64,000 nucleotides of DNA, taken from positions 8,778,580 through 8,842,579 of the forward strand of contig CM045729.1 in assembly GCA_024760905.1 (NCBI GenBank), in the 5' to 3' direction. The position numbers were made by a program, and so were the translations under genes. Shown piece by piece: positions 1 to 14,534 of the stretch. Position 1 is the stretch's first letter. Every line of letters begins with the position of its first letter. Under the pieces are notes generated by a model. That model searched no databases. It was not told the origin of the DNA and saw only the letters and a program-made list of their open reading frames with translations. The stretch is from Plotosus lineatus (lineage: Eukaryota > Chordata > Actinopteri > Siluriformes > Plotosidae).

Positions 1-1070
1 AGCATCCTATCTCGCTATTCGTATCATTCCTGCGTTCGTTATCTGCCTCATATTCATTGTCTGCCTGTCTATCTCGTTCTATATCTGCCCATGTTCTGCC
101 TGCCAGGTTATTGCCTTGATAGTCCCATATTCGCTCGCTATTATTCCAAGATATATTCGTTCACATATCTGCCACGTTATATCTGTTCGGCTGATTATTC
201 CTGCCTGGCATTATTCGCTCTGGCATGCGCTTACTATTCGCTTCATATTTCTATTATTCTGGTTCCAGCTATTATTCGCTCCTTGCCATTTATTATTCCG
301 TTCATAATATTCGTTCGCACATGACATTATATTATTCCTGCCCACATCGCCATATTCACATTTGATATTCCACGTTTATTGACATCTCCGTTCGCACATT
401 TTATTATCTCGCCCATTCACATTCACACCACGATATTCACATTCTGTTCACATATTCGCTCACCCATTCGTTCGTTATTATTTCCTGCACCCAAGCATTT
501 ATTATTCCGTTCACACTTAGATATTCGGTTCGCATATCCGTCTGCCATTTATTTCTGTCTCACATTTGATATTACATTCTTCGCCAGCATTATTCGTTCG
601 TTCCTGCTATTTACACGCGATATTCATGCTCGATGCTATATTCGCACGCCATATTCACATTTATTATCCTCCACACCACGTTCATTCACCATTTATTCGT
701 TCATTTGATATCTGCTCTATTCTGCTCATTATTCTGTTTTGGCATATTCCAAATGATATTGCAAGCATTTGACTGAACAGATATTTGTACTAAGTTATTA
801 TTCCAGCATTTCATGAGATCTGCTCAGCCATTTTCAGATGTGATATTTGTTATGATCTCGCCATTTTATTCCGCCTGTCTACATATTCGCTCCTTCACAT
901 ATCTGGTTCCACATATTCCATATTCGTTTGATGATATCGTCTGATTTATTCGCTCCATGATATCTAGCATATTCAGCTTGTTTATATCTGCACACAGAGC
1001 CTGTGCCATATTTGTTCATATTTTGTTTGGTATAGCCATATTTGTTTCATATTTGCTTATATATTTGTTT
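1..1070. repeat. Satellite block, vocabulary A
   Basis: Dense in TATTCG, GTTCACAT, ATCTGCC and CATTTATTATTC words. It grades between 780 and 1320 into vocabulary C (ATTTGTTT, AGAGCGC) before the first purine block. Confidence 0.7.
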
Positions 1071-1319
1071 CTCAGAGTGATATATATATATTTTGTTTAA
1101 GCATTTATATATTACAGAGCGCTGAGAGCCGAGCCATATGTATATTTGTTTAGAGATCGCTTATTTGAGAGTCGGCTTATATATTTAGAGGCATATTTCC
1201 CATTCAAGACCCACAGCTTATTCTGAGAGCGCTAGAGCTTCAGATATTTGAGAGTGCCAGATGCTTAAGATATTATACAGAGCATCTACCTTTTTGAGAG
1301 AGCGCATGGCATATATATT

Positions 1320-2216
1320 TCAGAGATGGTGTAGAGCGAGAGAGAGAGCTTAGAGTGCAGAGAGCGTAGAGTGCGAGAGAGTGTGAGAGCGAGTATGTAG
1401 AGAGAGTGAAGTAGAGGTGAGAGAGAGGCGAGTTTAGCATAAGTAGAAGGAGAGACAGGTATGGTAGAGAGAGCGAAAGGGTATAGAGTAGATGAATGAG
1501 TTGTATGTAGAGTGAACGAGCTGTAGCGGTAGTGTAGAGTTTAATGAGTTAGCGAGAGCGAGAGGCGAAATAGAGTGCAGAGCGAGAGTAGAGTAAAATA
1601 GAGCGAAGAGAGTGGCAAGCGTAGAGGCGAGTGAGCTAGAGTAAATGAGCGAAATAGAGTATGTAGAGTAGCTTAGAGCTAGAGTAGAGAGAGATAGCAG
1701 TAGAGAGCGAGAGCGAATGAGAGAGAGCGAGAAGTAGAGTGAGCGAGAGTAAGTAGAGAGAGTGAGCGAGGCGAGAGCGAGATTATGAGAGAGTGAGCGA
1801 GAGCGAGCGAGATGTTGATGGAGAGAGCAGAGCCGAGAGTGCTAGAGAGAGTGGAGCGAGTGTGAGAGTTAGCAAGTATAGAGAGTGAAGAGTTTAGTAG
1901 AGAGAGAGAGTGAAGAGAGTATGTGAGTGAAGAATATATGAGAGAGTTAATAGAGTGTGTGAGTTAGTGTATAGAGAGAGTGTATAGAGAAGCGAGTTAT
2001 ATGAGAGTGAGAGAGTTAAAGAGATGTAAGTGTAGAGAGTGTATAGAGAGAGAGTGAAGATTATGTATAGAGAGAGAGAGTAAGAGAGAGTGAAGTAGTA
2101 TATGACAGCTGAGTATGTGAGTTAGAGAGCGATAGAGTATATAGAGTGATGAAAGGTATATAGCGAGAGAGAGTGAAGAGAGTGATGAGAGTAACGAGAG
2201 AATAGCACGAGTAATA
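1320..2216. repeat. Satellite block, purine-rich vocabulary B
   Basis: Almost pure GA with scattered T and C (GAGAGAGTGAG, GTAGAGAG). The boundary at about 2216 with the next A block is abrupt. Confidence 0.75.
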
Positions 2217-4640
2217 GATTCTTGCCACATTCCGCCCACATTCTTCCGCTATCTGCCTGCTCCAAGCATTACCATTCAACATTTGCTATCTGTCTGCCAT
2301 TCCGCTATCTGTTCACATTTTCCGCCCACTCAAGACACCGTCTCGCCATTACCCACATCTGTTCACTCAAGATATTTTCCAAGCTCACTGCTCCACATAC
2401 TCTGCTCACATTTCACATCTGCCCGCATTTTCCGTCTGCATTTGCTATCTGTTCATTCTCGTCTGCACTCCGGGTCTTGTCTGCTACTCGGTTCATAGCC
2501 TGGCTATTCGTTCAAGATTCCTGTTCACTCAAGAGTCTGCCTGGCTTCATTCGTTCAAGAGCCTCATCTGGCTCCAAGAGCCTGTCTGCCTGCATTTTTA
2601 GAGAGTGAGTGTAGAGCGAATAGAGTAAGTATTTGAGTAAGATTGAGAGTATATTTGAGTAGAGTATAGAAGTAGATAGAGATATATATGTAGTAATGAA
2701 ATAGAGAGTGTAGATGAATAGTGTAGAGTGTAAGAGAGTGTAGATGAGAGAGTAATAGAGGAGTAGAGTAGAGAGAGAGAGAGTAGAAGAGAGAGATGAA
2801 TAGTGAGTGTAGAGAGAGTTAAAGAGAGGTGAGAGAGAAGAAGAGTAGAGAGAGGGCAGAGTGAGAGTGAAAGAGTGGTGAGAGGAACAGAAGAGAGAGA
2901 GTGAATGAAAGTGAGAGAGTGAAAGGAATGTATGAGGGCGAGCGAAGGAGAGGCAGAGCACCCACCCAGACCCATATTCGCCTGAGCCTGGCCACATCTG
3001 CTCCAGACATCCCACCCACCCGCCCATATTCCTGCTCCGCTCCACTAATATCCAAGCATATTGCTCCGTTCGCCATGCCCATCCCATGTTCCATATTCAC
3101 ACTCAGCCACGCGCCATATTCCAGAGAGTTCTGTTCCAAGATATTCACACCCTGTTCTGCCCGCCATATTCAAGAGTCTGCCCACATATCTGCACCTGCT
3201 CACGCCACTACATATTCACCTGCCTGCGCCGCCCATATCTTGCTATTCTGCTGCCCGCCATACCTGCGCTGCTATTAGCCTGCATCATGCCCATGTTCCG
3301 CCTAAGAGCACACCTGCCTTGCTATGCTTAGCGAGAAGTAGGGTTAAGAGAGAGAGAGCATGAAGGTATATAGAGAGAGAGTGAAAGGGCGTATAGAGAG
3401 AGAGAGTTATGTATGAGAGAGAGCGAAGTAAAGGTATGAGAGTGAAGTAGTGAAGATGTATAGAGAGTTAGTAAGAGGGATGTGTATAGAGAGAGCGAGA
3501 GAAGGCAGGCAGAGAGAGCGAAGTAAAGGCATAGAATGATGAGTGAGGTAAGGCAGGTAAGATAAGAAAGACAGAATAAAGATATAAAGAGGAGAGCAGT
3601 ATATAGCAGTATGTAAGTAGAGTAAATGCCACATGTTGTAGTTAAGCAGAGAGAGCGAGAGATGAAGAAGAACTAAGTAGAGAGAGAGAGTTAAATGGTG
3701 AGAGAGAGAGAGCGAAAGGTACAGTGAGAGCGAGAGAGAGTGAGTAGAAGGCGAGAGAGCGCAGAAATGAAGTAGCTGCAGAGAGAGAGAGCAAACAATA
3801 GAGCGAAAGGCATGAGAGAGAGCGAGCGTATAGAGAGAGCTGAGCGAAGGAAAGGGTGGCGAGAGAGCAGAGCGAGCGAAAGGGTAAGAGAGAGAGAGAG
3901 AGGCGAAAGGCAACCACATATTCCGCCTGCCCACAGCCTGCTATCTGCCCGTTCATGTCACCACATCTGCTCCGTCGCCAGCCTGCATATTCCAAGAGTT
4001 CGTCTACATTAGCTCACATTCATGTCTACACATCTGCCATTCGCCCAGAGCATTCCGTTGTCTACATTTATATTCTGCTCCATGCTGCCCACATTTATTC
4101 TCGTTCACATTATTCCGCTCCGTTATTATCTGCTCTTAAGATTTATATTATTCGTTCGTCTGCTCACATACACATTCTCCATTTATTATCTACATTTATA
4201 TTCGTTCACATATTCATATTTATTATTTGGCTCCAAGCATTATCTGCTCACATATTCTGTTCCACATAAATAGTGTGAGAGTGAGAGAGTTGAGAGTGTG
4301 AGAGAGTGAAATAGAGTGAGAGCGAGAGGTGAGAGTGTAGCTAGAAAGTAGAGAGCGAGAGAGTGGTGTAGAGAGCGAATAGAGTATAGAGAGAGAGCGA
4401 GAAGAGAGTGCTAGAGAGCGAGCGAGAGAGGAGTTGAGAGGTGAGAGAGAGAGTGAAGAAGAGGAGAGAGAGAGTGAGCGAGTGCAGTGAGAGAGAGCGA
4501 GCGAGCGTACAGAGGCGAGAGAGCGAAAGGAAGAGCGAGCGAGGCGAGCAGCGAAATGGTATGAGCGCGAGAGCGAGCTGAGAGCGAAAGAGAGTGAAGG
4601 CATGAGAGATACAAAGGAAAGGTACAGAGAGCGAGAGCCT
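2217..4640. repeat. Alternating A and B satellite blocks, about 350-575 bp each
   Basis: A at about 2217-2597, B 2598-2945, A 2946-3335, B 3336-3910, A 3911-4268, B 4269-4640. Boundaries were read by eye and are good to about 10-20 bp. The A+B pair repeats roughly every 730-960 bp. Confidence 0.7.
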
Positions 4641-5094
4641 ATGGGCCATATATGCCTAGTATCGCAAGCCATGCCAGAGCCCATGTCTACATATTTGTTT
4701 GTTTGTGCTACGAGAGACAGATTGTCTATATGATGAGAGCCTGCACCAGCTCATGAGCCTGAGCCATATATGAGCCTATATTCACATGCCTGTTTCAGCC
4801 GCCATATATTCCATATTCTGCGCCCAGAGCGCCTAGAGCCCAGCCTGAAACCGGCCATATCAGCCTATGAGTTGCCAGGGTGAGCCTAAAATGAGCGCAC
4901 AGAGATATTTGTTTGTGCCGCACATATTTGTTTGTAATGCACGCAGAGAGTCTGTTTGGGCCGATAACAGAGAGATAGCTTCACGTCAGTAGCCGCCATT
5001 ATATATCTGTCACTGCAGCAGATATTTGAGCCTGTACGGCTGCTGGCTACATATTCTGTTTGAAATGAAATGCGCTTACATATATTTGTTATAG
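4641..5094. repeat. Satellite block, vocabulary C
   Basis: Words such as CATATATTTGTTTG, GAGAGCCTG, AGAGCGCC and ATGCACGCAGAG. It carries no strand-biased purine run, unlike its neighbours. Confidence 0.65.
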
Positions 5095-8000
5095 CTAGTT
5101 AAGTAGAGAGAAATATAAGAGAGTATATGAGAGAAAGAAATGAATATAGAGTAGAGAGATGAAGAACAGAGAGATATTTGAGAGAAATATATGTATAGAG
5201 AGAGTGAACATGCAGTAGAGACAGTGAAATATATATATAAAGAAGAGTATATAGAGTAGAGAGAGAGTAAAATGAATATAGACATCATGAAATGAATAGG
5301 GCGTATAGAGAGAACATGAATGATTTAGTGTATGAGAGAGGGTGAAATGAGTGAAAGTATAGAGAGAGAGTGAAATGTACAGAGAGAAAGAAAGGTAGTG
5401 AGAGTGAGTTTATGAAATAAGTGAGAGAGAGAGAGAGTGAAAGAGAGTGTTATTATTCATGTCTGCATTCACACATTCGTCTGCATTAATCTGCATCTGC
5501 TCACATATCTGTTCCACATTTCATATCTGCTCATATTTATTATTCGTTCGATATTTATTATCTGCCCGTTACATCTGTTACATTTCATTATCTGCCCGCT
5601 ATTTATTATCTGCTATTTCATTATCTGCTCCACAAATATTCCATATTTTATCTGGTTCATATTCGTCTACATTTATTACTTGTTCACATATTCCGCCTAT
5701 TCATTCCGCTGTCTACATTTATTATTCGTTATTTATTATCTGTTCGTTATTTTCATTAGTCTCAGAGAGCCATTTCATATTCCGTTCATTTCAGACTCGA
5801 TATATTTTCATGATCTTCACAGCATTATCTGCTAGATTTTCCATATTTCATACATAGAGAGAGTGTTATAGAGTTTAGAGAGTTATATAGAGAGAGAGAG
5901 CGTGTAGAGAGTAAGAGTTAGAGTGTTAGAGAGAGAGTTAGAGTGTAGAGAGAGTAGAGCGAAAGTAGAGTAAGAGAGAGAGTAGTGTAAACATGTAGAG
6001 ATGAAGGCAGTAGATGTAATCTAGGGTGGTGTAGAGAGAGTGAATGATGTATAGAGTTAATAAGTGAATAGAGGTAGAGTTAGAATAGAGTGGTATGAGA
6101 GTATAGAGTGAGAGTAGAGTGAGTGAGTTAAATAGAGTGTAGAGTGAGATAGAGGTAGTGTAGAGTGTAGAGAGAGTTTATGAATGAGAGAGAGAGTTTA
6201 GTGAGAGGTAGAGAGTTAGTGAACATATGAGAGAGCGAGTGGAATAGAAAGGAGAGTGAGCGAGAGTTAAATGAAAGGTATGAGTGTGAGAGCGAGCTTA
6301 TATATTTGAGCTTAGCTGTATAGAGAGTTTAGCGAGAGAGTATAGAAATGAATGAATATGATAGAGTATGAGTGTATAGAGTAAGTATTTGAGCTTGAGC
6401 TTAAGAGTGAATAGCACAGGTGAGAGAGCGAGTGAGTGAGAGAGTGGAGAGCGAGCGAGCAGGAGAGAGCAGAGAGCGAGTGAGAGAGTTAGAGAGTGTA
6501 GAATGAGCTTGAGAAATGCATGAGAGTTTATGAGCGAGAGTAAAGTGAAGAGTGAAATAAAGGTATGTAGAGAGAGAGCGAGCTAGAGAGCGCGTGGAGT
6601 TAAAGGAAAAAAGGAGAGAGCGATGGACGTACAGAGAGAGTGGTATGTATGTATAGAGAGAGAGCGAGTTATGTATAGAGAGAGTATGATATGTAGGGTG
6701 AGAGAGTGAAGAAGTAAATAAGTAGATGAGAGTTAGTTAGAAAGGGAGGTAGTAGAGAGTGAGAGTGAATATGTATGAGAGAGTTTGAGAATGTAGAAGG
6801 TATGTAGAGAGAGTGAAGAAGAGAGGGTATAGAGAGAGAGAAGATAGCTAAGTAGAGAGATAGTAGTATGTATGAGATGAGAGAAGTAGGCTATAGAGAG
6901 TTGTGAAGGTATGAGAGTGAAAGAAGAGTGTATGAGAGTGAATGAATAAGAGGTATAGAGATGATGAATGAGTGAGAGAGCGAAGAAATATATGAGAGCA
7001 TGAGAGTGAATATAGATGAGATGTATAGTGATATAGAGAGTAATATATGATGTAGTTATATAGAGAGTTATAAATGTAGTATAAGAGAGAGAGAAGAAAT
7101 ATATGAGAGTTAGTTATAGAGTGAAGAAGATGTATAGAGAGATATGTAGAGTGAGAATGAAATAGAATAGAGTGATGAGAGAGTATAATGAATGAGAGTG
7201 AAATGAGAGTGAGATGAAGAGTGAGTAGAGTGAGAGTTTGAGAGATATAGAGAGCGAATGAATAGATGTAGAGAAGAGAGTGTGGAGAATGAGTAGAGAG
7301 GTAGAGAATAGAGTGTGAGATGAAGAGAGAGTGAGTTAGAGTATAGAGAGTTGAAATAGAGAGAGCGAGAGTTGAGAGAGTTGAATAGAGGTGCGATGAT
7401 GAGTGTGAGAGTGAAATATGAGAGAAATGTAGAGGAGGTAGAGTAAATAGAATAGAGATAGATATATAGAGTTTAGAGAGAGAGTGTAGAGATAGAGTAT
7501 AGAGAGAGATAGAATAGAGTTAGAGAGTGTATATAGACTAGACATGAGTGAGGTAGACAATAGAAGTAGAATGTAGAGTAGAATGAGGTAGAGAGATGAA
7601 TGTAGTATGTGATGAAGGTATGTATTAATGAGAATATAGAGTGTAACGAATATAAGTGATGAATAGAGTGAAAGAGAGTGAGTGAGTACATTCGTTCACA
7701 TTCACCATTCATGTCTGACATACCCGTCTACATTCGTTATCTGCCCATTCTGTTCATATTTTCTATTCGCTCACAGAGTTCCGTCTGCATTTGAGTCTGC
7801 CATTCATGATATTATTATTCGCCACATTATTCCGTTCAAGACATACATATCTGCCCATTCCGCCACCATCATCCCACATATTCGCCATTATTTGTCTGCA
7901 TTCGCCCAATACCCAGAGCATTTGGTCTGCTACCCGCCATTCGCATTTCGCCATTTGTCTGCACATATTTCGGCTATTCATTTCACATATCTACCCCATA

Positions 8001-8880
8001 TTTCGAGCATATTATTTATTCACATCACCATGTTCAAGATTTGCCATATTGAGTGAAATATAGAGTATAGAGAGACAGTAGTAGAGTATAGAGAGAGAGA
8101 GTGAAAGTAGAGTATGTGAGTTAAAGGTAAGTAGAGAGAGTTAGTAGAGGGTGAGTTAGAAAGGGGTATAGAGAGTATAGAGAGAGTAGAAATAGAAAGA
8201 GAGAGAGTGTATAGAGAGAGAGTGAGAGTAAAGAGAGTATAGAGAGATGAATAAAGGTAGTAGAGAGAGAGTATAGAGAGAGTAGTAGTTATATAGAGAG
8301 ATAGTAGTGTATAGAGAGAGTGAAATAGTATAGAGAGAGAGTGAGAGTAGACAGTATTATTAAAGAAATATGTGAGAGTAGCCATTCCCCGTCTGCCCAT
8401 ATACTGCTATCTGCTCATTCCTGTCTGCCACATTTTGCTATCTGCTCCAAGTCTGCACTCACATCTGTTCGCACCACATGCTCAAGATCTGCCCATTCCT
8501 ATCTGCCCATATTCCTATTCCTCCTGCCTGCTACTTGCTCATATTCTGCTATCTGCCCACATTTTCCGCTCACATTCAAGAGCACCTGTCTCAAGCACAT
8601 TTGCACATATTCGTTCGCTTATCTGTTCACATTTCATGGTCTGCCTGCCATTTGGGTTCGGCACTCTGCTATTCACCTTGATATTTGCCCAAGACTGCCA
8701 TTCTGCTCACATCTGCCTCAAGACGCCTGCCCAGCACACCAGGTTATCCTGCCCGCATTTCCCGGCTATTCGTTCATATTCCAGTTATTTGCTCAAGATT
8801 CTAAGAGCCTGCGCCTACATTTGTTTGCTATTTGCCCATGCCATATGCCTGTTTCAAGAGCCGCCAGCCATATGTTACTT
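5095..8880. repeat. Alternating A and B satellite blocks, including a long B run
   Basis: B at about 5095-5450, A 5451-5855, a long B 5856-7688, A 7689-8052, B 8053-8380, A 8381-8880. The 1.8-kb B block is the longest purine-rich stretch in the window. Confidence 0.7.
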
Positions 8881-11800
8881 TGTCATACTGCCCATGCGCC
8901 TGAGCCTATATGCCAAGATGCTGTCTGATGCCATGGTTTGTTTCAGAGCAAACATGAAACAGAGCGCCATATTGCCCATGCCATATTTGCTTGAGAGTGC
9001 CATGAAAGATATTTGTCTGCATGCTTGTTTGAACAGAGCGAGCAGATGCAGAGTCGTTTGCATGCTTGTTTCAGAGTGCCAGATGTCTGTTCTGTTTGAG
9101 ATTATTGTTTGTCTGTCTGGCACATACGCCGCCTACATTTATCTTGCCATGGTTTTGCCTGCTACATGGCTCCGCCAAGATTTGCCTACATACCTGCTCA
9201 CATATCATGCTGCTCCAGAGCGCACATGGCCTGCCCAGAGCGCGCAAAACATATTCTGCTGACGCCTATTCTGCGCCTGCCAACAGACATGTTCAGCCAC
9301 GCTATTCATCACACTATTTCCGTTTTGTCACGCCATATCATAACGCCTGCTGGCCCAACCCAAGCCTGTCACAAACTGTTCGTTTCACATATGCCCATAT
9401 TTGCCTATGCTGCGCCATATTCTGCCTGTACTGATGGTATTTCCATAAGCGTCATATGCGAGCATCGCCTGTTATTTCTGCTATCTGTCTTGATGCCATA
9501 TTTGCCTAAGATGCCAAGCCTATTTGTTTGTCTGCGCTGCTCATGAGAGCCACAGAGCGCCATCACAGAGAGCGCCATGGTTTGTCAGATGCTGTTTGGT
9601 ATGCCATATTTTGAACATATGCAGCCTGTTCTAAGAGCGCCATATATCATGTTCCAAGATGCCAGCCTAAGTATTTTGGTTTCTGTTATATGCCAAACAG
9701 ACGCGCTATATTTAAGCCTATTTGTTTATGATGCTTGTTTGCTCAGAGCCTGAGCCATATGCAGAGTTTGCTCTGTTATCTGAGTCATAGATTTGTTTCA
9801 GAGCGAGCCTGTTTATGATTTGTTTGTTCCAGATGCAACATGGTTTTATTTGCCTAAGAGCGCTTGTTTCCAGAGTGAGAGCGCCACTGAGAGCGCCATA
9901 TTACAAAGATGCCAGAGCGCTGTCTATTTTATTTGCCTAAGATGCGCTGTTTTATATTTTCAATATTCCGCCTATTTGCTCTGTATGCAGCATCTAAGCC
10001 TAAGACAGCTGTTTATATTTAGTATTGCTCATGCTTATGTTATCAGAGATGCCATATTTTGTCTGCACCAAGAGCCAAATATTTATTATTCCAAGATATA
10101 TCGCAAGAGTCGCATATTTTGTTCAAGATATATATTTTACTAGAGTATGGTCTGGCATATTCTGCCTGGCATATTCTGCCTATTGTTTACATATCGTTTG
10201 CATGCCATAAGAGCCATGAGCTATATATTTTGCTCTATGAGCTAAGAGCCATATCATGCTCATATTTATATGGTTTGTTTAAGAGAGCAGAAAGTAGAGT
10301 GCGAGAGAGAGCGAGAGTGCGAGCGAGAGTGCGAGAGAGTAGAGAGGTAGAGTAAGAGGTAGAGAGAGAGAGGTAGAGTGCGAGAGCGAGAGCGCGAGCG
10401 AGAGTGCGAGAGCGAGCGAGTGTAAGTAGAGAGAGAGCGAGAGGCGAAGTTGGTGAGCGAGAGTGGGCAGAGGCTAGCAGTGAAGAGTGAGAGATGAAAG
10501 AAGAAGGTATAGAGAGCATGAATATGAGAGAGAAAGTGAGCGAGAGTGAAAGGCAGTAGAGAGAGAGTGAGCGAGCGAAAGAGCGAGCGAGCGACGAAAG
10601 GCACATGATCTGCACCGCCTAGCGATATTCGCGAGCGCCAGCCAAGGTCATACCTGTTCTGCTCCAGCCTATTCACCTGCATTCCAGCCGCCTATTCTGT
10701 TCAGCCCACTATTCTGCCTGCTCCACACATATTCGTTCACGCACATATTTATTCTGCTCCGTTCATTTATCTTCCGTTCATATCTATTCTGCTGCTTGGC
10801 CTGCTCACATGCATATTCTGCCCAAGATGCTATTCCCACCCATCTGCTCAGCATATTCACCATACTATATTCGTTCTCCATATGCAGGAGAGCGACATAT
10901 TCTTGCTCATATTTAAGCTGGTATATTCTGTCATATATATTCTGTCTGTTATGCATATCTGCTCAAGAGCATATTCCATTAAGTATTTATGCCAGATTAG
11001 AGAGTATATATATTTAAATATATTTAAAAGATGTTCATATATATATTTGATGCCATATTATGCAGAGAAAGAGAGACAGATGTTATATTTGTATATATTG
11101 CGCTATATATAAGTTCTGTATATTATGGTTTGCTTTTACATATAGATATTTGAGAGCAAGATATGCTTATTTATGAGCACATATATATCCATATTCTATG
11201 CAGATATATATTTGTTTGTTACAAGAGAGCAAGCGCGCTTATTTCAATCCTGCATGAAAGAGCCTAAACTATTTCAAAGGCTTATTTCCAACCTGTTTGT
11301 TTAATCATGCCATGATTTTATGAGAGCAGCTTAATATTATTTGTTTCACAGACTGCTTATTTGTTTATATTTGTTTGCAGAGTGCGCTTATTGTTTGTTC
11401 ATAGAGGAGAGCCAGAGAGAGGAGTACTTATTATATATATTTCAGCTGTTATATATTGTTTGTTTATATATGGTTTGTTTATATATATTTTTTACAAGAT
11501 GCCAGATATAAGAGAGTGACGGTATTCTGTTTGCAGAGCGCTATATATATTTGTTTAGATGCTTATATGCCATATTTGAGAGCGCCAGAGATATTTGAGA
11601 GCACATATATTTCAAGAGTGCCAGATATATTTGCGTCAGAGTGCCAGAGAGAGTGAGCCAGAGCAGGCGAGAGAGAGTTTGAGCTGCACAGAGCCTGTTT
11701 GAGCCGCTTATTTGAGTTTGTCGCTTGTTATTTCTGTTGAGCTGCAGAGCCGAGAGTTTACGCAATGAGATTTGTCTATGAAATGAGCCAAACATTATTG

Positions 11801-12560
11801 TTTACAGCCGCTATTTGTTTAAGTATGATGGTTTGAAACATGAGCCAGTATATTTGTTTATGGTTTGCATCATTTATTTATATTTGCGAGCCAGACATGC
11901 ATTTCATGTTTTAGAGGTGAGCATATATATGCATATTTTTTATTTATATTTCAAGATATATTTGTTTATATATGCATATAGTTTGGTATTTGAGAGAGGT
12001 TTAGTATTCTATATGTGCTTGTTTCCAGAGCACAGAGAGAGCCCCAGATGCCAGAGAGTGCCATATATATATATCATATGCTTGCTATTTTACATTTGCA
12101 TATTATATTTATATTTTTCAGAGCATGCAGAGAGAGAGAGTCAGAGAGTGCGCCAGTATGCCTATATTTATTGAGAGAGAGTTTGTTTAGCTGAGTGCCA
12201 GAGAGATATTTGTTTGCATGAGAGAGCTTAGTTGTATATAGATAATCGAGTTATATATATTTAACGATAATAGAGTCAATCGCCATAGAGAGAGTGCTAT
12301 GATTGTTTATAGCGAGAAATAGTACAGAGTCATATATATAGATGAGCTTAGAGATGGAAATATAGTATAGATGAATATATTAGAGAGATGAGCGGCATAG
12401 AGCAGTCTAGAGAGAGTATTGTTAGTATGAAATAGAGAGATGAGCAAGAGTAACAGAGATAGAGAGGATAGATGTTATGCAGATATATTATATGTGGATA
12501 GAAGTATTTATATGTTAGAGAGAGTGGATGAGATAGTATTTGTATGTATATAAGTAGCTT
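8881..12560. repeat. Vocabulary C satellite with one B and one A block
   Basis: C dominates 8881-10270 and 10880-12560 (TTTGTTT, AGAGCGCC, AGATGCC, ATATATTT). A purine block lies at about 10275-10600 and an A block at about 10600-10880. C looks like an A/B hybrid drifted by C-to-T changes (TATTCGTTC against TATTTGTTT); this relationship is inference. Confidence 0.65.
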
Positions 12561-14534
12561 ATTTGAGATATGGTCTATTTACAGAATCCCAGCCTGCATG
12601 CCATACATACTGCTCACATGACTGCTGCTGGCTTGACATGATTTGTCTGTTCACATTTGTCTTCCATATGAATAGTACAAGTAGAGTGACAGTATTCATA
12701 TAAGTAGAGCCTGATGGCATGAGAGCCATATAGACAGATATTTAAAGGTATGAGATGATTGAGTGTATAGAGCTGAACTAGAGACGCTGATATAACGAGT
12801 TTAGTTAGCTACGCTATAGAGTATGAGTTACATGAAGCAGAGCAGTAAGTATATTTGCCTGAGTAGAGAGTACTGTGATTGAGCTGTTTATGAAGAATAT
12901 GCGTAGATAGAGTTTAGAGTATGAGAGTTGAAGTAGTATAGAATAGAGAGTTATTTGAGCGATGTAGAGTACAGAGTGAATAGTGAGCTAATGAATAGTA
13001 ATGAATAAATAGAGAGTGTTAGAGTTGATGAGAGCAAGAGTATTAGAGTGTTGAAATAGAGATATGAGAGTAGCTAGAGTAATAGATGTGAATAGAGAGT
13101 GCTTGTTTGTTTAGATGAAATGTATGAGCAGATAGAGATGAATAGAGTGATATATTTGAAATATGAGTGAGCTTATGAGTATGAGCGAAGAGAGTGCAAG
13201 AGTGAGTAGATGGAGTTTGATCCATGAATGAATGAGTAGATGAGTAGAGTGAGCGTAGAGTAGAAATAGATTCATATTGAAATGCTCAAGATTCCTTATT
13301 TGAACCAGATATGAGCGAGAGTTCTATATTGGCTGAGTGAAATGAGAGTGCAAATATTTGTCATTCACTATGCATGGGTTATCACACATGCCCATGTCTG
13401 GCCCATTTCAAACATTTATTCACTCCATCTCACATTATTGGCACTCAGATTATTACATATCTGCTCAGATGCCCAGATCATCAGATGCTGTTCGCTACAC
13501 ATATTTGCTCACATGCCCATATTCTGTCTGCTCACTATTTCAAGACATTTGGCTCATATTCACTATCTGTTCATACCACATACGCTCATACCTGTTCCGC
13601 CACATATTATTCGCTAGTCATGTTCACACAGCTACATATTCGCCCATAGCTACTGCCCATACCTGTTCCACATTATCTGCCTGGAAACGGGCCTAAGACC
13701 TGTACACATGGCTGCTGCGCCATGGCCTGCTTAGAGTATTATAGCCTTTGAAGAAGCTATATAGAGTACTATATATTAGAGTTAGAGAGTGCTCACCGAT
13801 AGCCAGTGATAGATGACATAGAGCTTAAATATATAGAGTGAGATTTGCCAAATAGAGTATTTAGATACAATATGTTATATGGTTTATTACCACTGTATGT
13901 ACAGAGACAGAGTTTATGATATAGAGAGAGTTTAGACATGAATAAATATATAGAGAGAGAGAGTGAATGAAAGTAGAGTTTGTAATGAAGTTAGTATATG
14001 AGAGATGAGTTGAAGGTATGCTGAATGAATGTATGTATAGATGAGTGAATAGAGAATGTAGAGACATGAACAGATGTATAGAGAGAGATGAAATGGATAG
14101 GTGCATGAGAGTGAGTTTGAAGCGCGAGAGAGAGAGAGTTGAGCGAAAGGTAAGAGCGCGAGAGAGAGAGACAAGAACGAAAGTAAAGGTGGCGAGAGAG
14201 AGAGCGAAAAGGGAGAGAGAGAGCGAAAGGCGAGAGAGAGAGAGAGAGGTAGAGAGAGCGAGTGAGGAAGTATGAGAGAGAGCATGAAGCGAAGGAGTAA
14301 GAGCGAGTGAAATGAAAGGTATGAGAGAGAGAGATGAAGGAAGAGAGAGAGCGTGAGCGAGCGTGCGAGAGAGAGAGAGCGTGAGCGGAAGGTAAAGTAG
14401 AGCGAGCTGAGCGAAGGGCACGTATGAAAGCGAATGAGCGAAAGGTATGAGAGCGTGCGAGAGTGCGAGAGCGAGCGAGAGTGCGAGAGCGAGCGAGAGT
14501 GCGAGAGCGAGCGAGCGTGCGAGAGAGAGAGAGC

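Noticed and set aside
8372..9262. 296-codon open frame on + in the satellite
   Set aside because: It is made of satellite words that lack stops. The product is low-complexity with no domain, and overlapping frames are open as well.
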